From: MED-G105 sp039819085
GTDB lineage: Bacteria; Pseudomonadota; Alphaproteobacteria; Caulobacterales; Parvularculaceae
Reading direction: 5' to 3'
DNA length: 64,000 bases
NCBI GenBank assembly: GCA_039819085.1
Contig: JBCBSQ010000004.1
Coordinates: forward strand, 62,001 to 126,000
The notes below the pieces were generated by a model. That model saw only the letters and a list, made by a program, of their open reading frames with translations. It was not told the origin of the DNA and searched no databases. This document shows positions 8,812 through 17,002 of this stretch, in pieces. The stretch's first letter is position 1; the number at the start of each line of letters is the position of its first letter. The translations under genes and the position numbers were made by a program.

Positions 8812-10257
8812 ATGCCGCGCTCCACCGCTTCATTCGTTTGTCAAAGCTGCGGCGCGACCTATTCAAAATGGTCCGGGCGTTGCGATAGCTGCGGGGCGTG
8901 GAATTCGCTTGAGGAGGACTATGGCGCGGCCGCTGGTCCAGGCTCACGCAGCGCGGCGGCGGGCGGGCAAGGCCGTGCGCTGCCGCTTTCAGGGCTTGAC
9001 GCCCCGCCGGATGAGGCGGCGCGGTTTTCCAGCGGACTTGAAGAATTCGATCGCGCTTGCGGCGGCGGGCTGGTTCCGGGATCAGCGATCCTGATTGGCG
9101 GCGATCCGGGCGTCGGCAAGTCGACCTTGCTGATGCAGGCGGCCGCGGGTGTGGCGAAAGGCGGCGCGCGAGTCGTTTATATTTCCGGCGAAGAAGCGGT
9201 CGCGCAGATCGCGATGCGCGCGCGCCGTCTCGGGCTTTCCGACGCCGAGGTCAAACTCGCCGCAGCGACGTCGCTGAAAGACATCCTGGCGACTCTAAAG
9301 AAAGCCTCGCCCGATCTCGTCGTCATTGACTCCATCCAAACCCTGTGGAGCGACGCCATTACGGCGGCGCCGGGGACCGTGACGCAAGTGCGCGCCTGCG
9401 CGCAGGAACTCGTTCGCTTCGCCAAGAACTCCGGCGCCGCCGTTATTCTCGTCGGCCATGTGACCAAGGACGGTCAGATCGCCGGCCCGCGCGTGGTCGA
9501 ACACATGGTCGACGCCGTCCTATATTTCGAAAGCGAACCGGCTCGCGCTTTTCGACTATTGCGCGCAGTGAAGAACCGTTTCGGCGCCGCCCATGAACTT
9601 GGCGTCTTCGAGATGGCCGGGGATGGTCTGCGCCAGATCTCCAATCCTTCGGCGCTGTTTCTCAGCGAGGCCGGATCCGCTGCGCCGGGATCGGCTGTTT
9701 TCGCCGGCATAGAGGGCACGCGGCCTCTGCTCGTGGAGTTCCAGGCGCTTGTCTCCCCGTCAACGCTCGCAAGTCCGCGCCGCGCGGTCGTCGGCTGGGA
9801 CGGCGCCCGGCTCTCGATGCTGCTCGCCGTACTGGATGCGCGCTGCGGCCTTGGCTTTGGCAAGCATGACGTCTTCTTGAGCGTGGCCGGCGGTCTGAGG
9901 ATCGTCGACCCTGCGGCTGATCTCGCGGCGGCTGCGGCGCTGTGTTCCTCCCTCTTCGATACGCCGCCGCCGTCCGACGCGGTGTGCTTTGGCGAAGTCG
10001 CCTTGTCCGGCGCTTTGCGCCCGGCGGCGCAAACCGAGGCGCGCCTGTCGGAAGGCGCAAAGCTCGGCTTTGGACGCGCGCTTGTCCCCGCGAGCGGCGG
10101 CGGCGCTAGGGACGCCGGCGTCGGGGCGCGCGCTCGAAACCTTGGGCTTGAGATTCATGCCGCCGGAGGACTCGCCGATCTTGTCTCCTGGCTGCGCGCT
10201 GGCGGAGGCGAATGCCAACGACCTGCCAGAGCGCCGAAGCGCGCGCAGGGCTATTGA
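8812..10257 (+). CDS. radA: DNA repair protein RadA
   Basis: This 481-residue protein has the full RadA layout. An N-terminal four-Cys zinc finger (Cys10, 13, 24, 27) is followed by a RecA-like ATPase with Walker A GDPGVGKSTLL and Walker B LVVIDSIQT, the RadA-specific KNRFG motif (KNRFGA), and a C-terminal Lon-protease-like domain. RadA is a branch-migration helicase that processes recombination intermediates in the cytoplasm. The start is fixed because the zinc finger begins at once. cvpA follows 79 bp downstream on the same strand, a frequent alphaproteobacterial order (radA-cvpA-purF). Confidence 0.97.
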   Translation: MPRSTASFVCQSCGATYSKWSGRCDSCGAWNSLEEDYGAAAGPGSRSAAAGGQGRALPLSGLDAPPDEAARFSSGLEEFDRACGGGLVPGSAILIGGDPGVGKSTLLMQAAAGVAKGGARVVYISGEEAVAQIAMRARRLGLSDAEVKLAAATSLKDILATLKKASPDLVVIDSIQTLWSDAITAAPGTVTQVRACAQELVRFAKNSGAAVILVGHVTKDGQIAGPRVVEHMVDAVLYFESEPARAFRLLRAVKNRFGAAHELGVFEMAGDGLRQISNPSALFLSEAGSAAPGSAVFAGIEGTRPLLVEFQALVSPSTLASPRRAVVGWDGARLSMLLAVLDARCGLGFGKHDVFLSVAGGLRIVDPAADLAAAAALCSSLFDTPPPSDAVCFGEVALSGALRPAAQTEARLSEGAKLGFGRALVPASGGGARDAGVGARARNLGLEIHAAGGLADLVSWLRAGGGECQRPARAPKRAQGY

Positions 10258-10336
10258 GGATGGCGTCGATCGCCGATATGGACACGTGCATCGGGCGCGT
10301 ATCGCCCGCGAAGAAGATGATCAGGGGATGGTCGCC

Positions 10337-10951
10337 ATGACTTTGTTCGATGCGGCGATTGTTGCGCTTGTCGCGGTGTCGGTCGCGCTGGCCGCGTATC
10401 GCGGCGGCCTGGCGGAACTCGGCGCGCTGCTCGCGCTGGCGATCGGCGCAGGCGCCGGCCTTGTGGGGGCCGCGCCGGCGGCGGCGGCCATCGGCCGCGG
10501 CGATTCCACCATCACTCTGATTGTCGCCGGCGCGGCGATCGCGGGCGTTGTTTTTCTGGCGGCGTTGGTGGGCGCGAATGTCCTGATCGGACGAATTCAG
10601 ATGGATCAGCGCCAACGACTGGCGGATCGCGTCGGCGGCGGCGTCTTCGGGTTCGTGCGGGCTTTTGCGCTCATTGGCCTCGCCTTCCTTGGTTACGCGT
10701 ATTATCAGGATGCGGAGAGCCGTCCGGCTATTGTGAAGAACGCCGCCCTACTGCCCTTCGCGGAGGCGGCCGCTGGCGTGATCGAGGGATTTGCCCCCGC
10801 ACGCGAACCGTTGGCCGGCGCCGACGCCCCCGTTAATCTTGGGCCAGACGCCGCGATCGCCCCTGACAGCGCAGATAGGCCGGATGCAGTCGCTGCGATC
10901 CTTGCTGATGTCGAGCCACAGTCGGACGCCGAGCAGAGCGTCGATGAGTGA
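10337..10951 (+). CDS. cvpA: CvpA family membrane protein
   Basis: This protein of about 204 residues starts at the ATG at 10337, ten bases after an AGGGG; an ATG at 10328 is too close to that site. Four hydrophobic helices span roughly residues 3-22, 25-50, 58-80 and 103-122, with the family segment ADRVGGGVFGFVRAF between the third and fourth. A low-complexity, acidic and Ala-rich tail follows. CvpA proteins are inner-membrane proteins linked to colicin V export and envelope stress tolerance, and are commonly found next to purF as here. The molecular role is unsettled. Confidence 0.9.
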   Translation: MTLFDAAIVALVAVSVALAAYRGGLAELGALLALAIGAGAGLVGAAPAAAAIGRGDSTITLIVAGAAIAGVVFLAALVGANVLIGRIQMDQRQRLADRVGGGVFGFVRAFALIGLAFLGYAYYQDAESRPAIVKNAALLPFAEAAAGVIEGFAPAREPLAGADAPVNLGPDAAIAPDSADRPDAVAAILADVEPQSDAEQSVDE

Positions 10952-11194
10952 TTGTCAACGGGCCGGCTGCGGCGGGTCCGTCCGCGAAACAACCGGCTGC
11001 TGGAAGTCGGGAAGCGCGGTCAATCCCCGGTGGGGCGGCGATTTCGGCTCTGGCGGGCGTCACACTTGCGCGAGCGGAAGGCCGCCATTCTCGCATTTGG
11101 TCAGCACGCTCAATATCTGCGAACCAGACGGGGCAAGGGCAATTCTTTCGGTCGTATGTTGATCTGATGAGCATGGCCTGAAAACGGCTCGGCG

Positions 11195-12865
11195 ATGAAG
11201 GGTGGGAATGCGAAGGTGAGCGAGTTAAGCGACATGCGCACGGATCGCGGCTTTGTAGGCGCGTTATCCGCGAGCCATTCAGCGTTTTGTTCCGCCGGAC
11301 CGAAAGCGCGCGGTCATGTCGGGCGTCAAGCTAGCATCGGGCGTCAAGCTGGCATAAAGGCCGCGGCCGCCCGACTGTCCGCCCTCGCCGCGGCGCGCGC
11401 TGACGGCTTGCAAGAGATCGCCCCGCGTCAGTTAAACGAAGAGTGCGGCGTCTTCGGCGTCATCGGCGTAGCGGACGCCGCCCCCGTCGCCGCACTCGGA
11501 CTGCATGCGCTTCAGCACCGCGGACAGGAAGCCGCGGGGATGGCGATCGTAGATGGCGAACTCTTCAGGTCCGAGCGGCATCTCGGCCTCGTGGCGGACC
11601 ATTTCTCCGACGCCGAGACGCTGGAGCGTCTCGAAGGCGACGCGGCGATCGGCCATACGCGCTACGCCACACAGGGCGATACGCACCTGCGCAACGTGCA
11701 ACCGCTTTACGCAGACCTTGACGCCGGCGGCATCGCGATCGCCCACAATGGCAATCTTTCAAACGCCATCGCCTTGAAGTCCAAATTGGTTCGTGAAGGC
11801 TGCATCTTTCAATCGACGTCCGATTCAGAACTGTTTTTGCAATTGACGGCGCGCGCGCGCGGCGCGTCGATCGTCGATCGCTTCGTTTCAAGCCTTGAGG
11901 CGGTGGAGGGCGCTTACGCCCTCACGGTGTTGACCAAGGAAGCGCTGATCGGCGCGCGCGATCCGATGGGCATCCGACCGTTGATCCTTGGCCGACTTGG
12001 GGAAGGCCATGTGCTCGCTTCGGAGACCTGCGCGCTCGAAACAATCGGCGCAACGTTTGTCCGCGACGTGCGCCCCGGCGAAGTCGTCATCTGCCGACGG
12101 GACGGGAGTGTCGAAAGCCTGCAGCCAACGCCGATGCGCGAGGCGCGGCCCTGCATCTTCGAGCTGATCTACTTCGCGCGTCCAAATTCGATTGTGGACG
12201 GAAAAAGCGTCTACCAGCTGCGCAAGCGGTTGGGCCAGAAGCTCGCTGAGGAAGCGCCTTGCGAGGCTGACATTGTCTCGCCGATCCCTGAATCCGGGGT
12301 GCCGGCGGCGATCGGCTACGCGCAGTCTTCGGGGCTGCCGTATGAAATGGCGCTGATCCGAAGTCACTTTGTCGGCCGCACCTTCATTGAGCCTCAGCAA
12401 CGCATCAGGGAGGCGGGCGTTCTTCGCAAGCATTCGCCTAACAGCGCCCTCATCGAAGGCAAACGCGTTGTCTTGATTGACGATTCGGTTGTGCGCGGGA
12501 CGACGTCAGTCAAGATCGTCCAGATGCTGAAGGATGCGGGCGCGGCGGAGGTGCATTTGCGGATTGCATGTCCACCTATTCAGCACCCGGATTTTTATGG
12601 CATCAACACGCCGTCCTATAAAGAGTTGATCGGCGCCAACAAGACGGTCGATGAAATGCGCGAGGAGTTCAAAGCCGACAGCCTCGCGTTCCTGTCCCTT
12701 GACGGCCTTTATGAAGCGTTTGGCAAGGGCCGCCGCGACGACGCCGCGCCCGCCTTCACGGACCACTGCTTCACCGGCGATTATCCAACGCCCCTCACCG
12801 ATCGCGACCAGGCGAGCCGCAGCGCGATGATTGAGCAACTCTCCTTTCTCGCCGAGCCGAGCTGA
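11195..12865 (+). CDS. purF: Amidophosphoribosyltransferase
   Basis: PurF transfers the amide nitrogen of glutamine to PRPP, the first step of purine synthesis. The glutaminase nucleophile is the Cys of LNEECGVFGV (Cys84 in this frame), followed by LQHRGQEAAG, HNGNLSN and SDSELF. The phosphoribosyltransferase half has the PRPP loop VLIDDSVVRGTTS. The catalytic chain from that Cys is about 473 residues, normal for PurF. The 83-residue leader is unusually long, of low complexity, and contains an 18-bp tandem repeat. No ATG lies in frame between codon 14 and the Cys; a TTG at 11408 could be the real start, leaving a short propeptide. Confidence 0.95.
   Translation: MKGGNAKVSELSDMRTDRGFVGALSASHSAFCSAGPKARGHVGRQASIGRQAGIKAAAARLSALAAARADGLQEIAPRQLNEECGVFGVIGVADAAPVAALGLHALQHRGQEAAGMAIVDGELFRSERHLGLVADHFSDAETLERLEGDAAIGHTRYATQGDTHLRNVQPLYADLDAGGIAIAHNGNLSNAIALKSKLVREGCIFQSTSDSELFLQLTARARGASIVDRFVSSLEAVEGAYALTVLTKEALIGARDPMGIRPLILGRLGEGHVLASETCALETIGATFVRDVRPGEVVICRRDGSVESLQPTPMREARPCIFELIYFARPNSIVDGKSVYQLRKRLGQKLAEEAPCEADIVSPIPESGVPAAIGYAQSSGLPYEMALIRSHFVGRTFIEPQQRIREAGVLRKHSPNSALIEGKRVVLIDDSVVRGTTSVKIVQMLKDAGAAEVHLRIACPPIQHPDFYGINTPSYKELIGANKTVDEMREEFKADSLAFLSLDGLYEAFGKGRRDDAAPAFTDHCFTGDYPTPLTDRDQASRSAMIEQLSFLAEPS
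11321..11356 (+). repeat. 18-bp tandem repeat in the purF leader
   Basis: Two head-to-tail units start GGGCGTCAAGCT and differ at two of 18 positions. They encode GRQASI-GRQAGI if translated, upstream of the conserved PurF start. They may be untranslated leader sequence. Confidence 0.55.
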
Positions 12866-12966
12866 TCGCGGGCCCGCCGCGGCGGCGTGTCGCCGATCGC
12901 TTGCCAACGCTGAGCCGACGGCGTTTGATGCGCGCCGAAATCAACCACCGGCACGAGTAGAATTTG

Positions 12967-14832
12967 ATGCCCGCCACGCCGAAGGAAAAAGCGCGCGACG
13001 ACTTCAAGCGCGCCCTCCTGCAAACAACGCGCGCCCTGTCGGCGCAGCCGCAAGTCGAAGTGAGCTTCGGCGGCGACCAGGCGTCCGTCCAGGGCCGACA
13101 GGCGAAGATCCCGCTGCCCGCGCGGGTACTCGACCGGCGCGCCGCCCTTATCGCCCGGGGCGAATCCGACGGCGCGGCGCTCTGGCTCGCGCATCACGAC
13201 GCGGGCGCGCATGCGCGGCTCTGTCCGAAGGGCCATGAGGCGCAAGCGGTCTTCGCAGCGCTCGAAAAGACCCGGGTCGACGCGATCGGCGCGCAGGCGC
13301 TGAAGGGCATTGGCGACAATCTCGCCGCCTCCCTCGAAAAACGTCTGTCGGACAAGGGACTTGAAGCGCTCGACGCTTCAGCGGCGGCCGCGCTTCTGCC
13401 GGACGTCGCTGCGCTCCTTTTGCGCCAACGCCTCACCGGCCGGGAGCACCCGCCGGCGGCAGAAGCGATGATGGCCGCCCACGCCGACGCCGTCGAAGCG
13501 ATGGCTGGGAAGTCCCTCGATGCGCTCGCCGCAGCCGCCGACCTTGACGATCAGGAAGCGTTTGCGGCCCTTGCGCGCGCCGTCATCCGCGATCTCGACC
13601 TCGATGACGAGGAAGGCGCCGAGCCGGGCGACGACGCGTCCGAGCAGGAAAACGACGCTGACGACGAAGACGCCGACACTTCGGAGAATGACGACAGCGG
13701 CGTTGCGGAACAGCCTGAGGACCAGCCGACGGAGGCAGGAGAGACGCAAAGCGAAGAACCCGAAGAGAGCCAGCAGGACATCGAAGCATCGGACAATGAC
13801 GATGACGGCGCGGTGGAAAACGCGAAGATCTCCGCTCAACGCATCGACGCTGGGGGTGACGCAGGCGCGCCCTATACGGCGTACACGACTGAATTCGACG
13901 AGATCGCCGACGCCGCTGATCTGTGTGAAGATGAAGAGCTTGTGCGCTTGCGGCGCTCGCTCGATCGACAACTCGAGAACTTCCACGCGGTCGTCGCGCG
14001 CCTCGCCAACAAGCTTCAGCGTAAGCTCCTCGCCCAGCAAAACCGCAGTTGGAAGTTCGATTTGGACGAAGGCGTTCTTGACGCTGCGCGCCTCGCGCGC
14101 GTGGTCGTCGACCCGATGCAGCCGCTGTCGTTCAAGCGCGAAAAAGAACAGGACTTTCGTGACACGGTCGTCACCCTGCTGATCGATAACTCAGGATCAA
14201 TGCGGGGCCGGCCAATCTCCATCGCGGCGGTGTGCGCTGACATTCTCGCGCGCACGCTGGAGCGGTGCAGCGTCAAGGTGGAGATCCTTGGCTTTACGAC
14301 GCGGGCCTGGAAAGGCGGGCGCGCGCGGGAGAAATGGGTCACAGACGGACGCCCCGCCAACCCCGGCCGCCTCAATGACTTGCGCCATGTCATCTACAAG
14401 TCGGCGGACGCGCCCTGGCGTCGCGCGCGCAATTCGCTCGGGCTCATGATGAAGGAAGGGCTCCTGAAGGAGAATATCGACGGCGAGGCGCTGCTATGGG
14501 CGCATCGGCGGCTGCTCGGACGCCCTGAGGCGCGCCGTATCCTGATGGTCATCTCCGATGGCGCGCCGGTGGACGACACGACGTCGTCGGCCAATGGCGG
14601 CGCCTATCTTGAGCGGCACTTGCGCGAAGTGATCTCTTATGTCGAGACCCGTTCGCCGGTAGAGCTCCTGGCGATCGGGATCGGCCATGACGTAACGCGC
14701 TATTACCGACGCGCCGTCACGATCTTCGACGTGGAGCAACTCGGCGGCGCGATGGTCGACAAACTGGCTGAACTTTTCGATGAGGAAACCCAAGCCGAAG
14801 CGCCGCTCCCGCCAATGCGGCGGCGGGCCTGA
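12967..14832 (+). CDS. cobT: Aerobic cobaltochelatase subunit CobT
   Basis: The 621 residues match CobT in full. There is a helical N-terminal region, a long acidic Asp/Glu-rich linker (about 215-285), and a C-terminal von Willebrand A domain with the MIDAS motif DNSGSMRG. The family segments KFDLDEGVLDAARLARVV and FKREKEQDFRDT precede the MIDAS. CobT works with the AAA+ CobS and the large CobN subunit to insert cobalt into hydrogenobyrinate a,c-diamide. Neither partner is in this window. The start is the ATG at 12967, with no strong ribosome site. The 3' end abuts the convergent cytochrome b561 gene with a 3-bp gap. Confidence 0.93.
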   Translation: MPATPKEKARDDFKRALLQTTRALSAQPQVEVSFGGDQASVQGRQAKIPLPARVLDRRAALIARGESDGAALWLAHHDAGAHARLCPKGHEAQAVFAALEKTRVDAIGAQALKGIGDNLAASLEKRLSDKGLEALDASAAAALLPDVAALLLRQRLTGREHPPAAEAMMAAHADAVEAMAGKSLDALAAAADLDDQEAFAALARAVIRDLDLDDEEGAEPGDDASEQENDADDEDADTSENDDSGVAEQPEDQPTEAGETQSEEPEESQQDIEASDNDDDGAVENAKISAQRIDAGGDAGAPYTAYTTEFDEIADAADLCEDEELVRLRRSLDRQLENFHAVVARLANKLQRKLLAQQNRSWKFDLDEGVLDAARLARVVVDPMQPLSFKREKEQDFRDTVVTLLIDNSGSMRGRPISIAAVCADILARTLERCSVKVEILGFTTRAWKGGRAREKWVTDGRPANPGRLNDLRHVIYKSADAPWRRARNSLGLMMKEGLLKENIDGEALLWAHRRLLGRPEARRILMVISDGAPVDDTTSSANGGAYLERHLREVISYVETRSPVELLAIGIGHDVTRYYRRAVTIFDVEQLGGAMVDKLAELFDEETQAEAPLPPMRRRA

Positions 14833-14835
14833 GGC

Positions 14836-15438
14836 CTAGCCCCGCGGCCGCAGAAACGGGATCATCCGTGTCAGGACGGCGTCCTTCTGAACGAAATGAT
14901 GCCGCAGCGCCGCGCACACATGCAACGCCATGAGCGCCAGCGTCGCGAAGGCGAAAAACTCGTGCATGCCGGCGATTGATTCCGACAAGGTTTCGCGATC
15001 CGCAACGCCGCTGAAGAACGGCAGATGCGGCCAGGGAATGACCCCGAAAAGCTTTGTCGGCACGCTGTCAGCCAAGGGCGATGACGACACCACCGCCCAG
15101 CCGCCGAGCGGCACGCCGATCATCAGCGCGTAAAAGGCGATGTGGGAGACGCGCGCAACGCGCCGCTCCCAGTCTTTCATGTCGACCGGAAGCGGCGGCG
15201 CGGGGTGCGTCAGCCGCCAGCCGAGCCGCGCCAGCGAGAGAAGCAACACCGTAATCCCGAAGGACTTGTGCATCTGGTAGAGCTGAAACTTTTCCGAGCC
15301 GAGCGGCAGCCCGCTCATATAAACGCCCCCGGCGATCTGCCCGAGGATCATGACGGCGATGAGCCAGTGCAAGGCGACTGCAACAGATGTGTAGCCGCTC
15401 GCCTCCGCGGCCGTAGGGCCAGGTGTCGTCGCCGTCAT
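14836..15438 (-). CDS. Cytochrome b561 family protein
   Basis: The 200 residues have four transmembrane helices in the YodB/CybB (bacterial cytochrome b561) pattern, with haem-ligand histidines in VALHWLIAV, MHKSFG, VSHIAFYALM and ALMALHVCAALRHHF. Such proteins pass electrons between quinol and periplasmic acceptors. It lies 35 bp downstream of the YceI gene on the same strand; this YceI plus cytochrome b561 pairing is also known from E. coli yceI-yceJ. The two probably act together at the inner membrane and periplasm, perhaps with isoprenoid quinones. Confidence 0.93.
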   Translation of the reverse strand: MTATTPGPTAAEASGYTSVAVALHWLIAVMILGQIAGGVYMSGLPLGSEKFQLYQMHKSFGITVLLLSLARLGWRLTHPAPPLPVDMKDWERRVARVSHIAFYALMIGVPLGGWAVVSSSPLADSVPTKLFGVIPWPHLPFFSGVADRETLSESIAGMHEFFAFATLALMALHVCAALRHHFVQKDAVLTRMIPFLRPRG

Positions 15439-15473
15439 GACAAGGTCTCCAGAAGTCGCTTGCGCGCCGCAGG

Positions 15474-16100
15474 TTAGGCCTGCGGCTTCACGAACTCCAC
15501 TTCGATAAGAAGATCGACGTCATCGCCAACGAACGGCGCGTACTTGCCGACGCCGAGTTCGGTCCGGCTCACCTTGCCGCGCGCGGAGAAGCCGATCTTG
15601 TGGGCTTTCTTGCGCTCGTCGAAGTCGGCCCGGTTGAAGGTGACGTCGAGCGTGACCGGCTTCTCTTCGCCTTTGACGACCAGAACGCCGTTCATCACGC
15701 CGGTATTGTCGCCGGTCTTTTCGATGTCGCCGCTTTTGAAGGTGATGGTCGGGAACTTCTCAACTTCAAAGAAATCGGCGCTTTTCAGGTGGTCATCGAA
15801 CTTGTCGACGCCGGAATCGATGGAGGCGGCGACGATTTCCACTTCAACGTCGGACTCTTCAGGCTTGTCCGCGTCCCAATCGAGGGTGGCGTTCCAGTCG
15901 CGCCAGCGCAGAAATGGCCGTGAATAGCCCTGATGGGAGTAGCTGAAGGTAATGTAGGCGTGGGTCGGATCCGACGTGTATTCGCCCGATTCAGCGGCGG
16001 CGGGGTTGGGCGCGTCCTGCGCAAAGGCCGGCGCGGCGGCGAAGGCCAAAACGGAAGCCGCCAAAAAGCTACGTGTGAAGGTCATTGTTCTGAAGGTCAT
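15474..16100 (-). CDS. YceI family periplasmic lipid-binding protein
   Basis: The 208 residues begin with a signal peptide (FTRSFLAASVLAFAAAPAFAQD). The YceI lipocalin-like barrel follows: DPTHAYITFSYSHQG, then VEIVAASIDSGVDKFDDHLKS, DFFEVEKFPTITFKS and a C-terminal VDLLIEVEFV. Known structures bind polyisoprenoid chains such as ubiquinone-8. A GGAG nine bases upstream supports the start at 16100 over the internal ATG at 16085. It is the first gene of a likely two-gene unit with cytochrome b561. Confidence 0.93.
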   Translation of the reverse strand: MTFRTMTFTRSFLAASVLAFAAAPAFAQDAPNPAAAESGEYTSDPTHAYITFSYSHQGYSRPFLRWRDWNATLDWDADKPEESDVEVEIVAASIDSGVDKFDDHLKSADFFEVEKFPTITFKSGDIEKTGDNTGVMNGVLVVKGEEKPVTLDVTFNRADFDERKKAHKIGFSARGKVSRTELGVGKYAPFVGDDVDLLIEVEFVKPQA

Positions 16101-16315
16101 AGTTCATCGCTCCATTGTCGGCCGCGTCGGAACGCCCCTACGGCCCTTTGAAAAAAACCATCCGCGGAACTACGCACCGCGTTACTCGCGAGGATACGCC
16201 CAGAATCACGGACGCGGACATTACCGAACGGAAACGCTTGCGCGTCATCAAGCCGCTTTGGTTATGCGCGGCGGTAGATAATTCTCAACCACTCGCGTTC
16301 GACCCAAAGCCCCGA

Positions 16316-16969
16316 TCACGATGGCGTGACGTCGCCGAAGCGCGCCGAAATCGCGGCCATATCCGGCCGGGCGCGTTCCTTCGGCGGCGCGCTGGCGGAG
16401 CCCAGATACACAAAGCCCGCGAAGCGTTCGTCGGTCTCGTCGTCGTTCACAAGCCCGAACCCCGCCGCGACGCTGTCGTCGAACGCGTACCATTCCGTCA
16501 GCCATTGCGCGGCGAACCCATAAGCGCTCGCGGCGACGAGCATGTTCTGGCAGACCGCGCCGGCGGTCAGCACTTGCTCCCATTCAGGCGTGCGGTGATG
16601 TTTCGCCACGCGCGAGACGACGGCGATGACGACAGGCGCGCGCAAAAAGCGTCGCGCTTCAGCCTCGATGCGCTCCGGCGTCGCGTCCTGATTGGCGGCG
16701 ACATAGGCCGCGCGCAGGATCTCCCCCGCCTTCGCGCCATCCTCGCCCTCAATGACGATAAACCGGAAGGGCGTTACGCGGCGATGATCGGGCGCGCGCG
16801 CGGCGATCGTCAGGATCGCATTTAATTCTTCAGGCGTTGGCCCTGGCGTGGTTAGGTAGTCCGCGGCCGTGGACCGGCGCCGCGCGAGGAGCTCTATCGT
16901 CTCGCGCGACTTGCGGAATGCTGGCGTTTCCGCGCCGAACTCAGGCGGATCGACAATGAATGCGGCCAT
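16316..16969 (-). CDS. Nitroreductase family protein (YdjA-like)
   Basis: The 217 residues carry the FMN-binding nitroreductase fold of the compact YdjA type: LARRRST near residue 30, PTPEELNAILTIAARAPDH, a middle ASAYGFAAQWLTEW and a C-terminal FVYLGSASAPPKERARP. These homodimeric flavoproteins reduce nitro compounds, quinones or enones with NAD(P)H. No substrate is indicated. It follows the TonB receptor 17003-19054 on the same strand after a 33-bp gap, so read-through from that gene is possible. Confidence 0.88.
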   Translation of the reverse strand: MAAFIVDPPEFGAETPAFRKSRETIELLARRRSTAADYLTTPGPTPEELNAILTIAARAPDHRRVTPFRFIVIEGEDGAKAGEILRAAYVAANQDATPERIEAEARRFLRAPVVIAVVSRVAKHHRTPEWEQVLTAGAVCQNMLVAASAYGFAAQWLTEWYAFDDSVAAGFGLVNDDETDERFAGFVYLGSASAPPKERARPDMAAISARFGDVTPS

Positions 16970-17002
16970 TCAGGCGCCCTTTCTCATGCTCTTCTCTAGG
17001 CG

